Source of the DNA: Tillus elongatus
Taxonomy: Eukaryota; Arthropoda; Insecta; Coleoptera; Cleridae
Reading direction: 5' to 3'
Length of the DNA stretch: 64,000 nt
Assembly (NCBI GenBank): GCA_964006375.1
Contig: OZ023266.1
Coordinates: 61,821,946 to 61,885,945 of the forward strand
Position numbers and translations under genes: made by a program. This document shows, piece after piece, positions 17,935-31,604 of the stretch. Each line of letters starts with the position of its first letter. Position 1 is the stretch's first letter. The notes under the pieces are model-generated. The model had not been told where the DNA came from. It saw only the letters and a program-made list of their open reading frames with translations, and searched no databases.

Positions 17935-18352
17935 TTAGTTTTAATAATATATTTTACTAATAGTGTACAATTCTTATGAAAATTAACTACTATAACGCAC
18001 TTGCTGCGTCTTGAAATTTTCTTTGCTTATGCATACAGGGGTGGTTTTGAACATGTCTCTGTAAACATTTTTAAAAGTACGTTGGCCCCTCAGCTTCAGA
18101 ATTACCGATTACGAAACTCGGTAAAAAAGTTTTTTATTAGCACAAATGTTTAATTTCCGAAACTTATTGTTTTGTTATGTTTCGTGATTTGAAATATTTT
18201 TACGAAATTTTGCTACTATAATGCACTTACTATGTCCAAACTTTCTTGTCAGAATTTTAGACATTAGCCATCTTAATTCTATCACAAATACACTGAGTGA
18301 CATCAATAAGTAATTTTTTAAAATTCAATACCGTAACGCACTAGCTGCGGTA
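17935..18352 (-). repeat. TA-core repeat terminal motifs, three degraded copies
   Basis: Three minus-strand versions of the terminal motif follow each other: ACTATAACGCACTTGCTGCG near 17990, ACTATAATGCACTTAC near 18215 and TACCGTAACGCACTAGCTGC near 18330. Their spacing is about 225 and 115 bp. They look like remnants of nested or partly duplicated ends. Confidence 0.5.
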
Positions 18353-18815
18353 ATATTTTCTAACCTATAAAGTGTTATAATTTTGACATAAATTAGGATT
18401 TGGTGACATTTGTTGCATACGTGGAGGCACTTAGTCCCAAGCAAATCCTTGACTTTATTTGTTTGAATTTCTCTGAGGACTTGAATTTTCTTCAGTTCTA
18501 TACTTTAATATTTGATTATGTTCAAGCAGAGTTCAGTTTAATAAAGCCAATATTGAGACCGGCAGAAATAGTTTCTCTGCAGACAATCTTCTATTATACC
18601 CGTTGGGAAACCTCTGGAGAGATGATATTCCATTTCTAGCTATGTGTGTAATACGTATCAACGAAGTTTTTATACATTTCTTATATATTTTTATATCATA
18701 TCGGTGACAGTTACTCGCATCATTTTGGATACTTATTCGTTTAGCAGTCACTATATTGTATCATTCTTGACCCTTAAAATAACGCATTGTCTTTTTTAGA
18801 TAATTTATGTAGTTC
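18353..18815. other. Unassigned stretch
   Basis: Two short frames on opposite strands (18400-18639 and 18533-18751) overlap but show no family motif. I see no host gene. Confidence 0.3.
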
Positions 18816-18818
18816 ATG

Positions 18819-19253
18819 TAAAGCAGGAGACGCAGACCAATTTGCTCCTCCTTATGGAGTCTTTATTATGCCACACCTGCGCTTCAATAAGTCGGACTTA
18901 AAGCAGACATTGCCATAACATGCAATGAAAAATAACACAAAGCACTATCTCGGTGTTATGACGATTCTAGCCTTCCGCGCAGCAGCTTCCACGCACACAC
19001 AATACAGCCAGAAGGAAGCTGTGGGAAGAAAACTAGATAGCAACTACCGGCTTGGCTAATACCACGGCGGGCATTGAATTACATGGAGAGTCCATAAGGA
19101 GGAGGAAACTGGTCTCTGTCCCCTGCTTTATATCTTACCGCAAGTCCCGACAGGACTGAAGTGATGGTGGCTAGTGAGTGCTGTAATCCAATGCCCGTCG
19201 TGGTACTAGCCAGGGTAGTAGTTGTTTTCGCTCGCTAAGTTTTCTTCCCACTG

Positions 19254-19255
<2 letters not shown>
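18819..19255. repeat. Interleaved inverted repeats (A-B-A'-B')
   Basis: Arm A (18819-18858) pairs with A' (19091-19130), about 34 of 40 bases. Arm B (19017-19080) pairs with B' (19185-19255) over about 64-71 bases, with shared text such as AATGCCCGYCGTGGTAYTAG. The order A, B, A', B' is crossed, not nested. The element is non-coding and GC-richer than its surroundings, and ends one base before a (TA)n tract. Confidence 0.7.

Positions 19256-19256
<1 letters not shown>

Positions 19257-19325
<69 letters not shown>
19257..19325. repeat. (TA)n microsatellite
   Basis: About 69 bp of TA repeats abutting the interleaved inverted repeats. Confidence 0.96.
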
Positions 19326-19328
<3 letters not shown>

Positions 19329-19624
19329 GATTCTTACCGCGGCATTTTGTATATTATACAAGGAGAAAGGTTAAGGACAAGGCCGCAAGGATACAACCGC
19401 ATACACGTGTTTAGAGCTTTAGAGTTTATTAGCTATCATCAGTACAGGTAAAGATGGGAACACGCTGGATGAAGAAACAAAAACAGGCGGAGTCACAACA
19501 GGCAACCAGTGCACATTTTAAGCTTCGGAAGACGCTCAATTCGAGGACAACAACCAAAATCGCCACAAAGGCAAAGAAATCACCTGCGTGAGCATCCGGA
19601 GCCTAGGATTATACTATTTATAAC
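19326..19624. other. Unassigned stretch
   Basis: Higher GC than the background. It contains TTAGCTATCATCAGTAC near 19428, which I could not tie to a family. No coding motif. Confidence 0.25.
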
Positions 19625-20095
19625 CAGTAGCGGCTCGTGATTTCGAGAGTGGGTGAAGCAGAATCCGCCAAGCTCCAAAGGGGGGGGGGGGGGGGGGTGA
19701 GGAGAGCCATAGCCCTTGGCGCCACAGACGAAAATTAAAAAAATCAAGGTCACGCGTTCTTCTGACACTTCAAAATTTAATTAAAAAATCCATTTGCACA
19801 AAAATATAGACTTTCACAAGACATAGTTTTCAGAATAATGGCCGCGAATACTGGATGAGAGGACATAAATAAAGAAAATTATTATTATTTACATTATTTT
19901 TTTCACACTGTAAGCGCACGCTACGGTAATATAACACTATTATGAAAAGCTGTTTGTAGTGGAACGCGCTACAAGCATTTTTTTTCAAATTCAACGCCCT
20001 TCTCTTTTTTTATAACTTGAAATTTTATATCTAATATTTTATTATTTTGAAATTATTCTTTTATTTAGTTATTCTATAACGGCAACATAATAGAA
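19625..20095 (+). mobile_element. hAT-like terminus (putative)
   Basis: The sequence CAGTAGCGGCTCGTG at 19625 has the look of a hAT terminal inverted repeat and resembles the inverted terminus ending at 39313 (CAGTAGCAACTCGTG). An 18-base G homopolymer at 19680-19697 lies just inside. No transposase remains and I could not find the other end, so the right boundary given is only where the next repeat begins. Confidence 0.35.
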
Positions 20096-20097
20096 TT

Positions 20098-21390
<1,293 letters not shown>

Positions 21391-21567
21391 TTTAAATACA
21401 ACGCTTTAATTTAAGCAATGAATTTTATTTCAAAAAAAAAAAAGATGCCGACAAAACATCGTAAGTGTGTCTTAAGATACAAATAAATATACATGACTTT
21501 CAAAAAATATAGCGACAAAGTATCGTAAGTTGACTGAAACTAGTCTAAATTAAACTATAAAAACTCT

Positions 21568-22885
21568 GGACGCAGCAAGTGCGTTATGGTAGTGAATTTT
21601 CATAAAAATGTTTTTAAAAGCAAATATAAGAAAGCAGGCATAAAATTTGGTTACCAGTATAATCTACATATTAGAAACAATGTTCCATGTTTCATCAAAA
21701 TAACCTTATTGTTTGAAAATGTACAAAAATTTCTGAAAGTAAACTTAAATTGTTCCCGAAAAAACTGGTTTTCTGGTCAACCTTATAGATGAATAGCAAA
21801 ATTGATTCAAATTGAAGCATTTAATGAAAATTCGCTACCATAACGCACTTGCTGCGTCCCGAATTTCTTTTCTTACAAAGGTGTATTATATTTCGATGGA
21901 AAATGCAAAAATGCAATAACATAGGGGGTGTTCGTTAAAAATATAGGTTAATAGCAAATTGATTCAAATTTGAACCATTTAATGAAAATTCGCTACCATA
22001 ACGCACTTGCTGCATGCTGAATTTCTTTTCTTACAAGGATGTATTATATTTCGATGGAAGATGCAAAAATGCAATAACATAGGGCGTGTTCGTTAAAAAA
22101 AAAAAGAAAATTTGAATCACCAACGACTTATGGGCCACCCTGTAATTGTGCAAATATTTTTTAAGATGTAGCTCAAGACACCCTATAATTCATATATACA
22201 ACATTTTTTCGTAACTTGCATAATAACGGATATATTGAGCTTTAATGATTTTTTACGAAAATTCGACAAAAATGATATACCATTAAACGATAAACTCTAT
22301 AGCCAACACTACTGCTAAAGCATTAGAGAAAGGGTCTATTTGAAATGAATATTCTGGGAATATTTTAGTAAAATGAAAGACAATGACGATTGAAACTAAG
22401 AGTTCAGGCTTTGCAAAATATTATTCTTGAGACATTTTCCTTCCATAGATCACATTAGTTTCAGGTTCATTGCCTAAATATGACCAATTTTGACGTTTTA
22501 AATCGCGACTTTGAAATTTGAGGAAAACCAAACTTTATGTTTATATAAATGGCTGTAACTTTTTTTGTTCTTTAACCTACAGAGCTTACCTATAATGATA
22601 TAAACCCCTGTACCAAATTTCGTTGCCCTTACTTTGTTAATTCCGGAGATATAAATTTTTTTCGAATGAAAACTCAAAATTTTCCCGGAAAACCTCGTCC
22701 AATTTTTCTGACTAACGAACTTATCCGAGCCATTTACAAAAGGAAGGTACATGCAAAATTTTATATGGGTTCTAGGGGTCTTAGTTCGCGCTCATTTGCA
22801 AAAATTATTTCAAAATTCAAAAGTCGGGATCTCCTCATCAGTGAATTTTTTCTACGAAAATTCACTGAAAATACAAAAGTATATA
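21568..22885 (+). repeat. TA-core repeat, complete without TA core, copy 9
   Basis: The motif GACGCAGCAAGTGCGTTATG at 21569 is paired with its inverse at about 21830-21860. A partial tandem duplication follows: the same inverse motif and the flanking TTTCGATGGAA(A/G)ATGC text recur near 21995-22080, about 170 bp on. The body runs to ATTTTATATGGGTTCTAGGGG, so the late body joins the tail with the core lost. Confidence 0.72.
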
Positions 22886-23060
22886 TGAAAAAAAAAACAG
22901 ATTCAAGTTCAAAAACAAAATAATGAGAAGTAAAAAAGTCCTAGTGTAAAATTTGACGCACGTCGCTTACGATGTTTTGTCAAAAATATGTCAATATGCT
23001 TTATCAATAACGTACGCAATTTAAATTAAACACACTTCCTTAAATAATTATTGTTAGATT

Positions 23061-23072
23061 AAGGTAAAAGAT
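23061..23072. repeat. Target-site duplication, left copy
   Basis: AAGGTAAAAGAT, exactly repeated at 24674-24685 on the far side of LOA copy B. Confidence 0.9.
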
Positions 23073-24590
23073 CCCGAGAAAGCAACCGTCGTGCCGTTTA
23101 CGAGGAGGAGGAAGTGTGAAAGCCACAGAACTCTCACTCTATACGGTAGGAGCGTTCCAATGGCCAGGGAGGTAAAATATCTTGGGGTCGTATTGGACTT
23201 TAAGCTAACCTGGAATGGTCACATTGGAAAAATACTGCGTAAGGCAGTCATGACCTTAGCCGTCACTAGGCGGATATATGGAAAAACGTGGGGACTAAGA
23301 CCTAGTATGGCCCACTGGCTGTACACAAGGGTGGTCAGACCATCGTTAACATATGCGGCACTGGTCTGGTGGCCTAAGGTGACACAATCCAGTGCCAAAC
23401 AAAAACTAGGCAAGATCCAAAGGATGGCTTGCCTAGGCATCACAGGGGCCATGTCTTCAACCCCAACAGCCGCCATGGAGGTGTTGCTGGATCTACCCCC
23501 CCTACACTTAGTTATTATGGGAGAGGCCAGGCTAGGACTATACAGACTAGCCTGCAATGGTAGACTGAAGATCAACCCAGGCTTCAGGGGCCACTGCAAA
23601 ATTCAGGAGATCGTGAAGGAGCCCATGCTTGAAATGAGACCAGACTTCGCGAGCCCGCGAATGTGCAGGGAAAACAACTTTACAGTGAAAATCCCTGATC
23701 GCGAGGAATGGCGGGAGGAGACGCCGGGCATACCACGGGACGCGTTCGTCTGGTTCACGGACGGATCTGGCGGGGAGCGTGGGACGGGGGCAGGTGTTTA
23801 CTCGGAAGGACCGAGGGTAAGTCATAGTATTTCCCTCGGAGCCCATGCAACGGTGTTTCAGGCCGAGATGTACGCCATCCTGTACTGTGTGCGGGAGAAC
23901 AAGAGCAGGGGCTACACCAACAAGCGGATCCTCATAGCCACAGACAGCCAGGCAGCCCTTAAGGCACTAAGTAGCCCACGGGTAAATTCCTGGCTGGTGA
24001 GTGAGTGCCGAGACGAGACGAGCGACCTGGCTGGGCAGAATAAGGTGACCCTCATCTGGGTGCCGGGTCACTTGGGGGTCAAAGGCAATGAAGAAGCTGA
24101 CAGTCTCGCGAAGAGAGGGTCAGCAGAACAATTTATGGGACCAGAACCGGCTCTGGGCGTGTCAAAGAGCACTGCCAGGTGAGCCATTAAGTCCTGGGTC
24201 AGAAACCAACACAAGGTGTACTGGGCGGACTGTCCAGGGCTCAGACATGGGAAGTCAATAATTGACGGACCCAGTTCAAAGAGAGCTGTGGAGCTGCTAA
24301 ACCTTAGCAGAGGACAGCTCAGAAACACAACAGGTCTCTTGACGGGACACATGGCCGTCAAGAAACGCCTGCATAAAATGGGGCGGTTCGAAGGGGACCT
24401 CGCATGCAGACTCTGCGGCGAGGGGGAGGAATCAGCCCAGCACATCTTGTGTGAGTGTATAGCTATGGACCGGAAAAGACAACTGATCTACGGTCACTCT
24501 AGACCGGAGACAGATCAATATAAAACTTCACCCTACCAATCGCTGTGCAGACTAGTTCAAGGCACAGTGATTTTGGAATGGGTGGAGTAA
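23073..24590 (+). pseudogene. LOA LINE ORF2 fragment (RT end, RNase H, zinc motif), one stop
   Basis: The frame is open from the truncation point. It first holds the RT thumb and connection part (VKYLGVVLDFKLTW, LGITGAMSSTPTAAMEVLL). A full RNase H follows: FTDGSGG with Asp, AEMYAIL with Glu, ATDSQAAL with Asp, and GHLGVKGNEEADSLAK with His and the last Asp. An in-frame TGA at 24180-24182 stands where copy A has a Gly codon. The frame then continues at once to the CRLCGEGEESAQHILCEC zinc motif and the normal stop at 24588-24590. One nonsense change is thus the only lesion besides the 5' truncation. Confidence 0.9.
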
Positions 24591-24673
24591 GACTAAGGGT
24601 ATGCACAATCAACCAAGGGTTGCGGTGCTATCGGGGCGGCAAGGCCGCGGACGAGCCCTGAGGGAACAAAAAA
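23073..24673 (+). mobile_element. LOA-clade LINE, 5'-truncated copy B
   Basis: A 1.6-kb insertion bounded by a perfect 12-bp duplication AAGGTAAAAGAT. The 5' break falls in the RT palm just inside the conserved LSVNP-K segment, since the first codons read PEKATVVPFTRRRK. The 3' end has GGACGAGCCCTGAG and a short A-rich tail. Perfect duplication and near identity with copy A indicate a recent insertion. Confidence 0.93.
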
Positions 24674-24685
24674 AAGGTAAAAGAT
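24674..24685. repeat. Target-site duplication, right copy
   Basis: AAGGTAAAAGAT directly after the A-rich tail of LOA copy B; identical to 23061-23072. Confidence 0.9.
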
Positions 24686-25400
24686 GACTTATACGAATAT
24701 CGCTTGAAAACATTATAAAAGCAGTAAAAGAAAGAAAAATGAGGAGATTCCTGTTTGGTACATAACGAACAAGACCTGAGTTAAAATTTTTCTTAATAAA
24801 GTAATACACGTCTTATTACGAACGTTGAGATGCGTTAAAAATATAGCCAGTTCTTTCATAAATCTTACATTTAACAAGAGAACTACGTGCAAAGAATAAT
24901 TGTGAATGATAAAAACATTGTTGCCAGATTGGACGGGTGGATGACATAATGAGCAATATTATGTTCGTTCTAGATAACCGCGTAAATTTGATAAGGTAAG
25001 CGTGAAATCAAAAAGATTTCCTTAATAACGCCAAAACTGGGAACGAAAACGAGAAAACGGGAGAGGCAAAGAAATCTGGAATTTAATAAAGCATATACCA
25101 GTTCGTGTGTAGAGGTTTAGCCGGTATTTGGCGCCTCTTTGAAATGACATATAACTAATTTGCAGACAATAAATTAAAGTAAGCCCCAAATAAAATTCCT
25201 CTAACTATTTCTCGCTAATAGTCACATGCAGCCGAAGGGTGGAAAAATATATGTGGCTGTAGAATAGCAGCAGACCGTAAAAATAAATGTTTTTGCAAAT
25301 CACCCTAAGCGTCACAACGAACGCAATTTGAAAAACAATTAGGCTGGTTATTAATTGAATAGACTTAGGTTTTACAAATTCAACTGAAAAAGTAATGCGC
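24686..25400. other. Unassigned stretch
   Basis: No gene, terminus or repeat that I can name. Confidence 0.3.
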
Positions 25401-25558
25401 ATTTTTATTCATTATGTGTTGTTGCCCTTACTTGGTAAAACCGTTTCATAGTAAATACAGACGTAGAGACTATTACACTGGTTTCACAAATGTTTGTTTA
25501 TTCTCTGTAACCGGTATCGCTCTTTGACAGCAGCATCAGGCAGGAAAAAATTGAATTG

Positions 25559-25561
<3 letters not shown>

Positions 25562-25642
<81 letters not shown>
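25562..25642. repeat. (TA)n microsatellite, left edge of insert
   Basis: About 81 bp of TA repeats at the left junction of the insert in the Penelope end. Confidence 0.96.
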
Positions 25643-26087
<445 letters not shown>

Positions 26088-26297
26088 CGACAACTACAAA
26101 TAAAAATCAGTTGATGCATTATGATTTTTTGACCAAAAATTCTTTTATAATAAAAATAGAATGAAATTTAGATCACGTCTCTAAAGTGTCTACGTGATGT
26201 GTGTCAATACTTAACATGGAAACAGAATCAACCTATAAGAATAAAAACTATAACAATTACAACAATAAACGAACCTAAAAATAACAACTATCAACTA

Positions 26298-26405
26298 ATG
26301 AGGAGATCGCGAGATTTGAATTTGGAAAAAATTTCTTCAAATGAGCGGGAACCAGTCCCACTAGAACACATAACACATATCCGGGGTCAGATTCCATTTT
26401 CATAT
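26298..26405 (-). repeat. TA-core repeat tail only, copy 10
   Basis: Minus-strand tail landmarks (AATGAGGAGATC, TTTCTTCAAATGAGCG, ACACATATCCGGGGTCAG) with no core or body, directly next to the Penelope end. Confidence 0.6.
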
Positions 26406-26951
<546 letters not shown>

Positions 26952-27054
26952 AGGTGCCCCATAATTAATTGGACATTAGCTGAGGGACGATAGCTGGCAC
27001 GAAAATAAAGCGATTGGGCTCAACATACCTTAGTAAAATGAAACTCGTTTTCGT

Positions 27055-27191
27055 TTTTAGTGAATTTTCTTAAAAAAAATTCACTAATGAGGATATCCCG
27101 ACTTTTGAATTTTGAAAAAAATTCTTCTTCAAATGGGCGCTAATTACGCCCCCCAGAACACATATCCGGGGTCAGTTTCAATTTTTATATG

Positions 27192-27277
<86 letters not shown>

Positions 27278-28365
27278 CACACCGATAACTCAAAAAATAA
27301 AGGGCCGATTTTGATTAAATTTGGTGAATACCTTCCTTTTGCAAATGGCTTGGACAAGTTCGTTAGTCAGGAAAATAGGCCTAGGTTTTTCCGGAAAATT
27401 CACGGGTTTTCCTTCAAAAAAAAATTATATCTCCGGAATTAACAAAGTAAGGGCAACCAAATTTGGTACGCTGGTTTATGTCATTATAGGTGATGTGCTC
27501 TGTAGGTCAAAAGACAAAAAAGTTATGGGCATTTAAAGACACATAAATTGGGGTTTTCCTCAAAACGTCAAAGTGACAATTTAAAACATCAAAATTCGCA
27601 ACATTTAGGCAAAGAACTTGAATCTAATACGGGATATGGAAAGAAAATGTCTTAAGAAGAATGTTTTACAAACCCTGAAGTCTTAGTTTCAACCATCATT
27701 GTCCTTCATTTTACTAAAATATTTCCAGAAAATTCATTTCAAATAGACCCTTTCTCTGATGCTTGGCAGTAGCCTTAGCTATAGAATTTATCGTTTAATG
27801 GTATATAATTTTTGTAGAATTTTCGTAAAAAATCAATAAAGCTCAATATATTATTATACAAGATATGAAAAAATATTGTATACATTAATTATACGGTGTC
27901 TTGAGCCACACCTTAAAAAAGTATTGCTACTATCACAGGCTGGCCCATAAGTCGTTGGTGATACAAATAATTTTTTTTATAGTGGAAAACGCCTTGTGCT
28001 TTTGCATTTTCCATCGAAATATAATGCGTGTTTGTAAGTTAAGAAATTCTGGACGCAGCAAGTGCGTTATAGTAGAGAATTTTGATTAAATGCTTCATAT
28101 TTGAAAAGCTCAATTTGATATTAACCTATAAGGTTGAACAAGAAACGGATTTTTTCGGTTACATTTTAAGTTTACTTTTGGGAAATTTCTGTACGTTTTC
28201 AAACAATAAAGTTATTTTGATGAAACATGGTACATTGTTTTTACTATATAGGTTATACTGGTAACCAAATTTGATGCCTGCTTTCTGAAAAAAAACAACA
28301 CATATTTGCTATTTAAAACATTTTTATGAAAATTCACTACCATAACGCACTTGCTGCGTACAGAA
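27055..28365 (-). repeat. TA-core repeat, complete, copy 11
   Basis: Inverted orientation. On the minus strand the leading motif (GACGCAGCAAGTGCG variant) lies near 28335-28365, and its inverse lies near 28050-28075 as GGACGCAGCAAGTGCGTTAT on the plus strand. Body, (TA)n core (27193-27273) and hairpin tail near 27055-27095 follow. It shares a TTGTTTTTACTATATAGGTT-type stretch with copies 5 and 13, so these may form one subfamily. Confidence 0.76.
27193..27273. repeat. (TA)n microsatellite in TA-core copy 11
   Basis: About 81 bp of TA repeats between TTTTTATATG and GTATCACACCGATAACTC landmarks. Confidence 0.96.
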
Positions 28366-29125
28366 TTTTTTTTTGTATTAGAGTTTTGACTTTGAGAACT
28401 GGCTCATTCAGTCACTGTCAATCTTTAAAATTGACCTTGCTTTTCACAATGGCAAAACCGATCTTAAGAATGTTAATCTAACAAGCTCTTTAACTTTTTT
28501 TTAATCTTTTATCTCCATATACACTTGCTGTTTACTAAAAATATATATTAAAATTAAAACTTACATATCCACTCACACACATACGGGAGCGCATATACAC
28601 TAATGTATACGCACTCACGTCAATAGGCTTTATACGTCCAGTATTTAACACTAGGTGCAGGACAGCAAATGCATATTATTTCTTCATGTGCACATACACA
28701 CACATACATATGCATGCACACATCTATGCTACAAGTTGTTGCAGGATAAACACTGGGACACTTTTCACACCAATAGAGCCTGTCATTGTGACTTTTTAAC
28801 ATACTGGGGAGGCTGCGGTCAAAAGAGGTTAACACAAGGAAAGACACAAAGGAACTTATTTTTATCTCTCTGACTATACATTAATCTGCTAAGTTTATTT
28901 AGTACCCCTTAAGACTATATAGTATATTGGCACTAGTAAAATATTTATTGAAACAGTCCAATTTCCAGAATAGCATCTTTTTACTAAGATCTATATAAAC
29001 CTAGCTAACTTAGAGTCTTTAACAAAACACATAAAAGCTACCATGACATTTTTATTACAAACAGCTTCATACATAAGTGATGTCACATCAAGTGGAAAGG
29101 TATTCTATCAAATTACAAAATAATA
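28366..29125. other. Unassigned stretch
   Basis: No gene. A CA/CATA-rich part at 28690-28725 is low complexity. Confidence 0.3.
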
Positions 29126-29129
29126 TTTT

Positions 29130-29312
29130 TCTTTGTTCATAATGCATAATATAGGAAAAAAATCAAATGATTTAAATCAGCTGGGCTGGTATTGTCGCAT
29201 GAGCAAAATGGATTGTCTTCAATTTTTATTTTATACAAATGAGACATAAAAGCACCATGACCTATGATAATTCTGTTAAGTGACGTAGACAAGTGCCTAG
29301 GAAGCAACAGTT
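29130..29312 (-). pseudogene. LINE ORF2 extreme C-terminus (Jockey-like)
   Basis: The minus-strand frame reads LNRIIIGHGAFMSHLYKIKI, then a metal-binding C-x-C...DLNHLIF pattern, the usual last domain of Jockey-type LINE ORF2 proteins (RIGH followed by a CxC-H-C motif). No RT precedes it. The next DNA belongs to a mariner-like inverted repeat, so the LINE was cut there. Confidence 0.6.
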
Positions 29313-29314
29313 TT

Positions 29315-30856
29315 TTGTAAACTTCACAGCCGCTTGATGGCGCCACCGACAGCAACACTGGTTCATTAACATGTTCATAATTGTTTTCCCACCCCGAATG
29401 CACATTGCACATTTTGGGACAAAGATAAAGAAATGCCATTTAGTTTTACACAAAAAAGGTTGTAGTTGAAAAAATTGACCGTTTTCAAAATAAACGTACT
29501 TTTTCAAGGTAATTAAATTAACGATTATGCGCAAACATTATGTATTCCCGAAGGCTTCCATCTTAGTGCAAATTATATGTATCTGTTGTAGATACTTTTT
29601 AGCACAATAAAATGTACGTTATCGAACGAAACATTTTTATTAAGAGTTCAGCATAGCCATTAAATAAAATTGCATCTGTAAAACTATTAATTCAAAAGAA
29701 ATAGTTAACAAAATGGATGTCGGAAGGATTCTTACATATTGCATTAAACTACCTAATTAAATTAATCTAAAATTAAACTGCAATTTTAGAAGCAAAACAA
29801 CAACAAATCAGAGTAAGTCCTTAAAATGTTCACCATTGACGGCAATGCATTTTCTCACCCGCTTCTTAAACTTATCTCTTACTTTCAAGAATTAATTTTG
29901 TTGAGATCTGATATAATTAACACCCTGTACGATCTTTTCCCATCATTGCTTGCGGTTACTGATTTGAGCTTTGTAGACCAGTGACCTTAAATAACCCAAA
30001 AATTAAAACTCCAGCGGATTTAAGTAGGGACTACGCGCTGGCCATGGATGCACACAATCTCTACCAATCCACCTTTGAGGGTAAATTTCATCTAAATAAT
30101 TTCGCACATCTCGGTAAGTCCTACGGTAAAAGCTGCTGAACTGGAGTGAAACGATACGGATGCAGCTTTTCTTTGCGTATGAATCTGGACACCGAAGATT
30201 TGCTTATACCCGTTAGTGCACTAACACGTCTCGTGCTGGTTTTCGCGTCTTCTACAATACGGACTATGATTTCGTCTTCCATATCATAATCAATTACAAT
30301 CGGTCTTCCTGCATTTCCGTTTTTGGGATGAAATGAGCCAGTTTCACCTAATCTATCGTACAGTGCGTTAAACGTTTTATCGTTTGGTTGCTTTCTATCA
30401 GGATAAAGCTCAAAGTAGCGCTGTGATACTCTGCGCGAACAAACTATTCCTGTGCATAAAGACAAACCATATCTCGCATTTGTGAATTTGAAAAATCATT
30501 ATGACGGCATTTTAACGCAAATAACAAGAATAAAGTAACAATTAAAGATACTTGTTTGATGGCAGTCGATTTTGACAAGTTATAGTAAACAAGTTTCTAG
30601 TTGCTACCATAACATACTTAGCAACAAAGTTAATACATATTTTGGGTTTTCATTGAAAAAGTACGTTTATTTTGAAAACGGTCAACCTTTTCGACTTCAA
30701 ACAAGTATACCTTTTTTGTGTAAAACTAAATGGGCTTTCTTTAAGTTTGTCCAAAAATCTGCATACAGGGTGGACAAAAAATTATGACCATGTAAATAAA
30801 CCAGTGTTGATGTCGGTGGGCCATCAGGCGGTAGTGGTGAAATTGATACCGTCATC
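29315..30856 (-). mobile_element. Mariner deletion derivative with about 200-bp inverted ends
   Basis: 29319-29510 is an inverted match of 30645-30850, with shared text such as AAAGTACGTTTATTTTGAAAACGGTCAA. Inside is a minus-strand transposase that has lost its middle. Outer boundaries are approximate because the arms fade out and I could not fix a TA duplication. Confidence 0.65.
29815..30465 (-). pseudogene. Mariner transposase lacking its catalytic middle
   Basis: The N-terminal 114-codon frame (30121-30465) carries the helix-turn-helix region with GRPIVIDYDMEDEI, VSALTGISKSSVSRFIRKEKL and YRFTPVQQLLP. Within about 30 bases the sequence jumps to the C-terminal third (YRDVRNYLDEIYPQRWIGR, WPARSP, VNGEHFKDLL). 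The segment that holds the first and second catalytic Asp residues in relatives is absent, and there are internal stops. It is non-functional but could in principle be moved in trans if its ends are intact. Confidence 0.75.
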
Positions 30857-30944
30857 TTATTACACATGATGCCTAATAATACTATGCCACATTTCATAAT
30901 AATGTGTTGAACCACTTTTAAGATATTTTAAGTTTTAAGAAAAA

Positions 30945-31515
30945 ACTATTTAAACACACTGTACAGCGAAAATCGGCCAGGTTTTTGCTGAAAAAATTTG
31001 TGTTTTCTTTCTGGAAATTTTTCTGCCTCCGGAAATAACAAAGTTATGACATCCAAATTTGGTACCTGCGTTTATGTCATAGAACGTGAAATATGTACAA
31101 AAATTTAGAGGTATAAGTTAAATTGTAAAAAGTTATAGGCATTTACAGAAAATAGATTTGGGATTTTCCTCGAAGTTGGCAACATTTAGGCAAAGAACCT
31201 GTAACGAATACGGGTTATGTAGAGAAAATGTAGCAAGAAGAGTGTTTTACAAACCCTTAAGTTTCAGCTTTAACCGTCATTGTCTTTCATGGTCTACAAT
31301 ATTTCCAGAAAATTCGTTTCAAATAGACCCTTTCGCTGATGTTTTGACAGCAGTTTTAGTTAAAGACTTTATCGTTTAATGCTCTGTAATTTTGAGCGAA
31401 TTTCCGTAGAAAAAAATCGGTAATGACTAGCTCTCCACTTTTAAATTTTTTAAAAATTTCTTCTAATGATGAAACTAAGCTCCCTAGAAACCACATCCGG
31501 GGTTAGTCTCAATTT
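30945..31515 (-). repeat. TA-core repeat, partial, copy 12
   Basis: The minus-strand body from the CCGGAAATAACAAAGTTATG region onward, then the tail of another copy (AATGACTAGCTCTCCAC, CACATCCGGGGTTAGTC). No core and no leading motif. Confidence 0.55.
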
Positions 31516-31604
31516 TTCAACCATTAAACAAATTCGAGCCGAAAAACTTAGCAGCGGATCAGAAAACCTATCAATTTCAAGCTATGGAGTAATAAGTTAT
31601 GATC

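Noticed and set aside
22498..22923. Overlapping short frames on both strands as a gene pair
   Set aside because: They lie wholly inside a TA-core repeat body and tail and have no conserved counterpart in other copies.
30772..30800. CAGGGTGGACAAAAAATTATG as the right end of the deleted mariner
   Set aside because: The inverted match with the left arm continues about 60-80 bp past it, so the end must lie further out.
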